The position numbers and the translations under genes are program-made. Shown in pieces: positions 6,008 to 10,016 of a stretch of 10,016 nucleotides of DNA; position 1 is the stretch's first letter; every line of letters begins with the position of its first letter. Below the pieces are notes generated by a model that saw only the letters and a list, made by a program, of their open reading frames with translations, ran no database searches and was not told the origin of the DNA. The stretch lies in NCBI GenBank assembly GCA_041744735.1, contig JBGTKH010000666.1, positions 1 through 10,016 of the forward strand, given 5' to 3'. The DNA is from JBGTKH01 sp041744735. GTDB taxonomy: Bacteria; Planctomycetota; Planctomycetia; Pirellulales; Pirellulaceae.

Positions 6008-6970
6008 ATGAGCACCGAAGTGGTGGATTTCGGCACGATCCCGGATACTTGGACTCGCCGTCATTTGTTGGATCTGGAGCGTCTGTCGGCCGAAGAGATA
6101 AACGTAATTCTGGATTCGGCATTCGCTTTTAAAGAGGCCACCGACGGCTGCAAACGGAAGCTGTCGGTCCTGCAAGGCAAGACGCTGGCCAATCTGTTCT
6201 TCGAGAATTCGACGCGCACGCGGAACAGTTTTTCGCTGGCCGCCCGCCGCTTGGGCGCCGACACGGTTGAGTTTTCCTCGTCCGGCAGCAGCCTGTCGAA
6301 GGGGGAGACCGTGATCGACACCGCGAAAAACATTGAATCCATGAACGTGGACGTGATCGTGGTCAGGCATCACACACCCGGCACTCCACATCTGCTGTCG
6401 AACAACGTGCAATGCGCCGTCGTCAACGCCGGCGACGGCCCGCATGAGCACCCGACGCAGGGGCTGCTGGACATTATGACCATCCGCGAACACCGCGGCG
6501 AAATCGCGGGGCTGACCGTGGCTTTGGTCGGCGACATCGCTCACAGCCGCACGGCCCGCTCGAATATATGGGGGCTGAAGAAGCTGGGAGCACACGTGAT
6601 CGTCTGCGGCCCGGCCACGCTGGTGTCGCGGCGCTGGGAAGAGTTGGGTGTGGAAGTGGCGTATAGTCTGGACAAGATTCTGCCGCGCTGCGACGTGCTG
6701 AACTTGCTGCGCATCCAATTCGAGCGACAATACACGCGGCCGTTCCCCTCCGTGCGCGAGTACGCCCTGCTGTACGCGATGAACCGCGAACGGATGGCCC
6801 GTGCCAAAGACGACATCCTGATCATGGCCCCCGGCCCCATCAACCGCGGCGTCGAGGTCACGCCCGAAGTCGCCGACGGCCCGCATTCGGTGATCCTCGA
6901 CCAAGTGACCAACGGCCTGGCGGTGCGGATGGCGGTGCTGTGGTTGGTGACGGGAGTGGATGAGGGATGA
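6008..6970 (+). CDS. pyrB: aspartate carbamoyltransferase catalytic subunit
   Basis: PyrB condenses carbamoyl phosphate and L-aspartate to N-carbamoyl-L-aspartate, the committed step of pyrimidine synthesis in the cytoplasm. The protein has 320 residues, normal for the family. The carbamoyl phosphate motif STRTR is at 68-72 (FFENSTRTRNSFSLAARRLG), the 80s-loop motif SLSKGET at 95-101, HPTQGLLD at 148-155, GDIAHSRTARSN at 175-186, and the aspartate-domain motif APGPINRGVEV at 274-284. All key active-site motifs look intact. The ATG at 6008 is chosen because upstream in-frame codons run through the palindromic repeat; the ribosome site is weak (GGCGGA ending 9 bases before). No pyrI-type regulatory subunit gene follows. 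Instead the next gene is pyrC', the arrangement of class A ATCases such as those of Pseudomonas. The last codons and the stop lie inside a 7-bp tandem repeat. Confidence 0.96.
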   Translation: MSTEVVDFGTIPDTWTRRHLLDLERLSAEEINVILDSAFAFKEATDGCKRKLSVLQGKTLANLFFENSTRTRNSFSLAARRLGADTVEFSSSGSSLSKGETVIDTAKNIESMNVDVIVVRHHTPGTPHLLSNNVQCAVVNAGDGPHEHPTQGLLDIMTIREHRGEIAGLTVALVGDIAHSRTARSNIWGLKKLGAHVIVCGPATLVSRRWEELGVEVAYSLDKILPRCDVLNLLRIQFERQYTRPFPSVREYALLYAMNRERMARAKDDILIMAPGPINRGVEVTPEVADGPHSVILDQVTNGLAVRMAVLWLVTGVDEG

Positions 6971-6984
6971 AGGATGAGCGATGA
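6957..6984 (+). repeat. heptanucleotide tandem repeat overlapping the pyrB stop codon
   Basis: Four 7-bp units (tGGATGA, gGGATGA, aGGATGA, gCGATGA) run head to tail. The first two encode the end of PyrB (VDEG plus TGA stop). Every unit ends in TGA, and all units after the first fall in shifted frames. This resembles short tandem heptamer repeats seen in cyanobacterial and planctomycete genomes. Confidence 0.65.
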
Positions 6985-7133
6985 AGGTCGAGAGTTGATC
7001 GTGAAAAGTACTAAGCTGAAACCTAAGAACCAACTCACGTGTCGTGTCTACTTCCCATTCCGTCCCCTACGTCCCATTCCTCCCATTCATCACTCACGAA
7101 TTAAAAGCTGAGAATTAGCATCCCGCCTTGCCC
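6985..7133. other. pyrB-pyrC' spacer, no gene seen
   Basis: This stretch is low in complexity: a C/T-rich tract with repeated CCCATTC / CCCCTACGTCCCATTCC-like units (about 7050-7090) and an AT-rich segment around 7098-7118. I see no coding potential and no clear terminator. The two pyr genes are 177 bases apart, wider than in Pseudomonas where they overlap, but probably still cotranscribed. Confidence 0.4.
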
Positions 7134-7147
7134 GAAAGGTGAATCCA

Positions 7148-8425
7148 ATGTCCACCACGTTGATCCGCGGCGGCCACGTCATCGATCCTAGCCAGAACAT
7201 GGATCGCGTGACAAGCGTGCTCGTTCGCGACGGACGGATTGCCGGCTACGATGTGTCGCCGAACGGCCAAGACGAGATCATCGACGCGGCCGGCAAGATT
7301 GTGGCTCCGGGGCTGATTGACACGAACGTTCAATTGCGCGAACCGGGCTGCGAGGAAGATGAGACGATCGACACCGGCACGGCGGCGGCGGTGGCCGGCG
7401 GGTTCACTTCGATCGCTTGCCTTCCGAACACCGACCCGCCGCTGGACACACAGGCCGGCGTGGAATTCGTGCAGCACAAAGCGGCCCGCGCACGCAACTG
7501 CAACGTGTACGTGATCGCCTGCGTGAGCAAGAACCGCGACGGCAACGAACTGGCCGAGATCGGCTCGCTGGTCGAAGCCGGCGCCGTGGGCTTTAGCGAC
7601 GCCGACCGGCCGATTCACAACCCGGAATTGCTGCGCCGGGCGCTGGAATACTGCTTGATGTTCGACAAGCCGATTCTAAATCACCCCGAAGTGCCCGAGC
7701 TATCGCGCGGCGGCGTGATGCACGAGGGGCTAACGTCGCTGGTGCTCGGCCTGACCGGCATGCCGGCCGAGGCGGAAGACGTGATGACCGGCCGCGACAT
7801 CCGGTTGTCGGAAGCCACCGGCGGCCGGCTGCATCTGCTGAACATCTCCAGCAGCGGCAGCGTCGAACTGCTGCGCCGTGCCAAAGCCCGCGGCGTGCGC
7901 GTGACCGCCGGCATCTGCCCGCAGCATTTTTCGCTGACCGACGAACTGCTGCGCACCTTCGACGCCAACTGCAAAACCAACCCGCCGCTGCGTTCGCAGG
8001 ATCACGTCGACACTTGCATCTCCGCGTTGAAAGACGGCACGATCGACGTCATCTGCAGCGGCCACGCCCCGCGCGCGTCGGAAAAGAAAATGCAGGAACT
8101 GGACCAGGCCCCGTTCGGCATGGTGAACTTGGAAACGACGCTGGCGCTGGTCGTCACCAAACTGATCGAACCGGGCCATCTCGACTGGTCCACCGCGCTG
8201 TCAAAATTGACCGTCAACCCCGCTCGCATCCTGAAGCTGGACCGCGGCACGTTGCAACTCGGCGCCGTCGCCGACATCACCATCATCGACCCCGCCGCCC
8301 GCTGGACCGTCCGCCCCGACCGCTTCCGTTCCAAAAGCAGCAACACCCCGCTGTCCGGCTGGGAACTCAAAGGCCGAGCCACCCAAGTCATCATCGGCGG
8401 CCAGCCGAAACTGGCTGCCCGATGA
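7148..8425 (+). CDS. pyrC': pseudo-dihydroorotase, predicted non-catalytic partner of PyrB
   Basis: This 425-residue protein has the full length and fold signature of type I dihydroorotase but has lost the metal centre. The canonical HxHLREPG reads NVQLREPG (N60 and Q62 replace both histidines). The third histidine is kept (H179 in LNHPE), the fourth is N232 (LLNISSSGS), and the catalytic DHAPH motif is GHAPR (D to G305, final H to R309). The Aquifex-type SDDG motif reads SDAD. Substrate-side and structural motifs remain (LREPG, CLPNTDPPLD, GAVADITIIDP). In Pseudomonas and relatives such PyrC' proteins lack activity and hold the ATCase in a dodecamer; the same role is inferred here from the adjacent intact pyrB. 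The pathway then needs a real dihydroorotase elsewhere. The ATG at 7148 is chosen over the in-frame GTG at 7139 because AAAGG (7135-7139) sits 8 bases before the ATG and overlaps the GTG. The even conservation argues against a pseudogene. Confidence 0.9.
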   Translation: MSTTLIRGGHVIDPSQNMDRVTSVLVRDGRIAGYDVSPNGQDEIIDAAGKIVAPGLIDTNVQLREPGCEEDETIDTGTAAAVAGGFTSIACLPNTDPPLDTQAGVEFVQHKAARARNCNVYVIACVSKNRDGNELAEIGSLVEAGAVGFSDADRPIHNPELLRRALEYCLMFDKPILNHPEVPELSRGGVMHEGLTSLVLGLTGMPAEAEDVMTGRDIRLSEATGGRLHLLNISSSGSVELLRRAKARGVRVTAGICPQHFSLTDELLRTFDANCKTNPPLRSQDHVDTCISALKDGTIDVICSGHAPRASEKKMQELDQAPFGMVNLETTLALVVTKLIEPGHLDWSTALSKLTVNPARILKLDRGTLQLGAVADITIIDPAARWTVRPDRFRSKSSNTPLSGWELKGRATQVIIGGQPKLAAR

Positions 8426-8464
8426 ACTGCTGGGCCTAGTGCCAGGAGTCGATTGAGTGCGAGA

Positions 8465-8473
8465 TGATATAAT
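8465..8473 (+). promoter_or_regulatory. extended -10 promoter upstream of the composite antitoxin gene
   Basis: TGATATAAT is a perfect extended -10 element (TGn plus TATAAT). Transcription would start near 8480, about 75 bases before the ATG at 8555. No good -35 is seen, which is usual for extended -10 promoters. It lies just after pyrC', so the downstream gene probably has its own transcription. Confidence 0.55.
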
Positions 8474-8554
8474 GATTCTGGCAAGTTGAGATCGTTGGGA
8501 GGCCCGAGCGCCGAACGAAAGGCCGGCCGTCGTATCTTGTCGAAAGGTAGTCTA

Positions 8555-8971
8555 ATGATCAAGGCGATATTCAAAGACGGTGTGATCCAGCCCGTGGAAA
8601 AGCTGCCCGAGGATTGGTCCAACGGGCAGGAACTGATTATCGACATTCCCGATCCCTTGGACGAACCCGCCGCAATTGACGCCTGGGCCAGCGAAGTGGA
8701 ATCGTTGGCGGCAGCCATCCCTCGCGAAGAGCACCAGCGGTTTCGAGCGGCGCTGTCCGAGGCCGAGGCCCGGCGCACTGTGACGGTGGATGGGAAACCA
8801 GCCTTCGAGATGCTGCCCATCAAATCGGACGATCCCGATTTCGTCGACCGCCTGCTGGCCACGAACCCGGAGTTCCAGCGTTTGCTGGACGAACGTCATC
8901 AAGAAAGCATCGCCGGAAAGGTGTCCTCGCTGGAGGCCGTGCGAAAACGTTTGGAACAGACGGACCGGTGA
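8555..8971 (+). CDS. composite antitoxin-like protein (DUF104/AF2212-like N-terminus, Phd-like C-terminus)
   Basis: The protein has 138 residues. The ATG at 8555 has AAAGG (8543-8547) 7 bases upstream, so longer in-frame starts from 8486 are not needed. Residues 1-32 (MIKAIFKDGVIQPVEKLPE, then NGQELIIDI) match the short beta-rich start of DUF104/AF2212-like antitoxins. Residues about 36-72 (DAWASEVESLAAAI, then EEHQRFRAALSEAEA) resemble the helical tail of the same proteins. Residues 75-138 read like the second half of a different antitoxin: TVTVDGKPAFEMLPI is a Phd/YefM-type strand, followed by SDDPDFVDRLLATNPEFQRL and a final VSSLEAVRKRLE. A fusion of two antitoxin genes is the simplest reading. 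No matching toxin follows directly. A family that naturally has this layout is the alternative. Confidence 0.65.
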   Translation: MIKAIFKDGVIQPVEKLPEDWSNGQELIIDIPDPLDEPAAIDAWASEVESLAAAIPREEHQRFRAALSEAEARRTVTVDGKPAFEMLPIKSDDPDFVDRLLATNPEFQRLLDERHQESIAGKVSSLEAVRKRLEQTDR

Positions 8972-9130
8972 ACGGCAGACGAGGCGGACCCGCAACGCAA
9001 TGGCGAATACCGCATCGCCGATAAACTGCCGGCCATTGGTCCGGCCCGCGAACCGCCCAGCGAAATCGCCGATGAAATGCGCGATCTCTAGGAACAGGCG
9101 TACGCACACCGAGAGTTGATTGCTTCTTAG
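8972..9130 (+). pseudogene. decayed coding remnant downstream of the composite antitoxin
   Basis: Reading straight on in the frame of the preceding gene gives a protein-like stretch: TADEADPQRNGEYRIADK, then LPAIGPAREPPSEIADEMRD, L, a TAG at 9089-9091, then EQAYAHRELIAS and a second TAG. The composition (acidic, proline- and alanine-rich, with a regular helix at the end) looks like coding sequence from this genome, but there is no start, no ribosome site and two stops. It may be what is left of a toxin or a further part of the upstream gene. I do not recognise the family. Confidence 0.3.
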
Positions 9131-9144
9131 GCGCGAGCCGCCTA
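9128..9144. repeat. short hairpin before the RelE promoter
   Basis: TAGGCG and CGCCTA form a perfect 6-bp stem around a 5-base loop (cgagc). There is no T-run downstream. It may be a weak terminator of the upstream genes or a palindromic repeat remnant. Confidence 0.3.
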
Positions 9145-9176
9145 GAGTCGCCTCCCCTTTCATTCCCCCGTCGACG

Positions 9177-9182
9177 TATAAT
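9177..9182 (+). promoter_or_regulatory. TATAAT -10 box for the toxin-antitoxin operon
   Basis: A perfect TATAAT lies about 90 bases before the relE-like start. The -35 position is poor (C-rich). A 29-codon frame beginning at 9181 overlaps the box itself and is not considered a gene. The leader between 9190 and 9274 holds nothing I recognise. Confidence 0.4.
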
Positions 9183-9274
9183 GGAACGCATCGAATTCGC
9201 GGAGAGGATCGAACTGCAACCCGCCACGAAATCCAGGGTGAAATGTAGTCGTTCTCGATGGGATCAGTGAGCAC

Positions 9275-9568
9275 ATGAAGTTCCAGGTTGTCCTGACGCC
9301 GAGTGCCGATGCTGACCTGGGCTACTTAAAGGTCTTCGAACAGCGTGTTATTCTTGGCGCGATCAAGGTGCATCTGACTGTGGATGCAAACGTGGAAACC
9401 AAACGCCGAAAGAAGCTCACGCAGCATCCGGTCGCGCCCTGGGAATTGCGAGTAGGAAAGTACCGCGTGTTCTACGAGTTGGAGGAGCAAGCAATGGTCA
9501 AAATTGTGGCCATCGGGCACAAGGAACACAACCAACTATTCATTCGGGGAAAGCGAGTTGAATTATGA
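9275..9568 (+). CDS. RelE/ParE-family toxin
   Basis: A 97-residue basic protein with the RelE/ParE toxin pattern: MKFQVVLTPSADADL at the start (first strand plus helix), a helix-rich middle with KRRKKL, then PWELRVGKYRVFYELEE at 55-71, and VKIVAIGHKEHNQLFIRGK at the end. The LRVGKYRVFYE strand pair with R59, K62, R64 and Y67 is the core of the family's active-site or target-binding face. RelE members cleave mRNA on the ribosome and ParE members poison gyrase; the sequence does not decide between them. The antitoxin gene follows with a 4-base overlap (ATGA), so the order is toxin first, as in HigBA-type loci. The ATG at 9275 has only a weak upstream GTGAG. The gene is full length with no breaks. 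Confidence 0.88.
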   Translation: MKFQVVLTPSADADLGYLKVFEQRVILGAIKVHLTVDANVETKRRKKLTQHPVAPWELRVGKYRVFYELEEQAMVKIVAIGHKEHNQLFIRGKRVEL

Positions 9569-9819
9569 TCACCCTCGATTTGCGCCAGACAGCGATTTCG
9601 GTGGACGAATTGCTGCAACTTGCCAGCGACGACGCCGTGCGGATCGTCAACCAGGATGGGAACGAGTTTGTCGTCGAAGCTGCGGACGCATTTGACCGCG
9701 AAGCGGCTGAGCTTGGGCAAAGTGCTAATTTCATGGCTTTTTTGGCCGAGCGATCAAAGGAAAGTGGTAGCGTGTCGCTGGATGAAATCGAGCGCCGCTT
9801 AGCACAAGCAGAACCGTAG
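9565..9819 (+). CDS. Phd/YefM-like antitoxin paired with the RelE/ParE toxin
   Basis: An 84-residue acidic protein whose ATG overlaps the toxin stop codon (ATGA), so the two are translationally coupled. Residues 1-40 (LDLRQTAISVDELLQLASDD, then AVRIVNQDGNEFVVEAA) follow the Phd/YefM antitoxin plan: a strand, a helix (DELLQLA), and a hairpin where Phd proteins have 'ItrnGkpvavl'. The rest (REAAELGQSANFMAFLAERS, then VSLDEIERRLAQ) is helical and acidic, as expected for the toxin-binding tail; the ending resembles antitoxin tails such as 'ISLEEVRRRL'. It should bind and neutralise the upstream toxin and help repress the operon. The family call is by position and pattern and is moderately sure. 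Confidence 0.75.
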   Translation: MITLDLRQTAISVDELLQLASDDAVRIVNQDGNEFVVEAADAFDREAAELGQSANFMAFLAERSKESGSVSLDEIERRLAQAEP

Positions 9820-9860
9820 AGGCTGGACCAGTTCAACGAGCTTCGCGAGCGAGCCACGAG

Positions 9861-9882
9861 CCACACGCTAGGCCGCGTGAGG
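9861..9882. repeat. imperfect hairpin next to the IS end
   Basis: CACGC (9864-9868) and GCGTG (9875-9879) pair around a 6-base loop (taggcc), and two more outer G-C pairs follow after one mismatch. It lies 41 bases after the antitoxin stop and directly outside the presumed insertion-sequence end. It may be a terminator-like or REP-like palindrome used as an insertion target. Confidence 0.35.
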
Positions 9883-9885
9883 TGG

Positions 9886-10016
9886 TGACCAAAATCCGGG
9901 CGCGCCCAGGGCTTAGTTTTGACCGGGTTGATTGGTTTCGAATTGAATTGGCGTTTGGTAGCCGATGCTGGAATGCTTTCGCTCGCGGTTGTAGTAAGCG
10001 AAGTACTCAGCCAGTT
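9886..10016 (-). mobile_element. right end of an IS3-family insertion sequence (continues beyond the window)
   Basis: The outer end is placed at about 9886 because TGACC there, read inward, would suit an IS3-type terminal inverted repeat starting with TG; the exact boundary and target duplication cannot be checked with only one end. A perfect 10-bp palindrome, GGGCGCGCCC (9898-9907), lies between this point and the transposase stop. Confidence 0.6.
9913..10016 (-). CDS. IS3-family transposase OrfB, C-terminal end (partial)
   Basis: The minus strand reads LAEYFAYYNRERKHSSIGYQ, then TPIQFETNQPGQN and a TAA stop at 9913-9915. The 'YxxYYNxxRxHSSxGYxTPxxFE' pattern is the standard end of the DDE integrase core (rve) in IS3-family OrfB proteins; the glutamate in this block precedes the final helix. 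Only the last 33 codons are in view, so whether the element is intact is unknown. It lies convergent to the toxin-antitoxin pair, and mobile elements are common next to such genes. Confidence 0.88.
   Translation of the reverse strand, partial: LAEYFAYYNRERKHSSIGYQTPIQFETNQPGQN

Noticed and set aside
5966..7033. 355-codon minus-strand frame opposite pyrB
   Set aside because: His/Arg/Gln-rich translation with no family signature, fully antisense to intact pyrB.
7050..7090. C/T-rich repeated CCCATTC tract as a CRISPR or direct-repeat array
   Set aside because: Units are short, irregular and without spacers; it is simple low-complexity spacer sequence.
8411..8445. Hairpin CTGGC...GCCAG over the pyrC' stop as a terminator
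   Set aside because: The stem is interrupted by uneven bulges and no T-run follows.
8002..8862. 286-codon minus-strand frame over pyrC' and the composite antitoxin
   Set aside because: Spans two supported plus-strand genes and their spacer, with no motifs; antisense artefact.
9181..9270. 29-codon frame starting MERIEFAERIELQP before the RelE-like gene
   Set aside because: Its start codon overlaps the TATAAT box, it has no ribosome site, and the second half is not protein-like. A faint likeness to the start of DUF433-type antitoxins is too short to support.

Overview
The window looks like chromosomal DNA of a planctomycete, most likely of the Pirellulales type. The reasons are a GC-rich coding style, a pyrB gene followed by an inactive dihydroorotase (pyrC'), a DUF1501 C-terminal remnant, a DUF5678-like gene, many small antitoxin-type genes, and interspersed palindromic repeats near gene ends. 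No rRNA, tRNA or CRISPR array was seen. The assignment to a group is inference from gene content.

Left part (1-2340): the 3' 780 codons of a large multidomain signalling protein that is open at the left edge. Its order is RyR domain, TPR/TRAFs-binding-like helical region, SLOG-like Rossmann domain, class III nucleotide cyclase domain. It ends at a REP/BIME-like inverted repeat plus T-run (2394-2465) that probably acts as its terminator. A small graveyard follows: a DUF1501 C-terminal fragment (2421-2639) and an orphan ribbon-helix-helix antitoxin-like gene (2686-2919) with an odd C-terminus. Then comes an unrecognised, more AT-rich 487-codon gene (3149-4612) with a hydrophobic segment near its C-terminus.

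Middle (4628-8425): on the minus strand lies a GGDEF diguanylate cyclase (4949-5818), followed in its direction of transcription by a DUF5678-like gene broken by one amber codon (4628-4867). A divergent intergenic region carries a second BIME-like repeat (5833-5902) and candidate promoters for both sides. On the plus strand are pyrB (aspartate carbamoyltransferase, 6008-6970) and pyrC' (7148-8425). The latter has lost nearly all dihydroorotase metal ligands and so probably works as a structural partner of PyrB, with a true dihydroorotase expected elsewhere in the genome. A 7-bp tandem repeat overlaps the pyrB stop codon.

Right part (8455-10016): a toxin-antitoxin and mobile-element zone. It holds a composite antitoxin-like gene (8555-8971), a decayed reading frame (8972-9130), and a compact RelE/ParE toxin plus Phd/YefM-like antitoxin pair in reverse order with an ATGA overlap (9275-9819). 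At the edge is the 3' end of an IS3-family transposase on the minus strand (9913-10016, open to the right) with a nearby short hairpin.

The most interesting items are the RyR-TPR-SLOG-cyclase fusion with a non-canonical cyclase base pocket, the pseudo-dihydroorotase, the uncharacterised 487-codon gene, and a palindromic repeat pair whose arms show a compensatory base-pair change.
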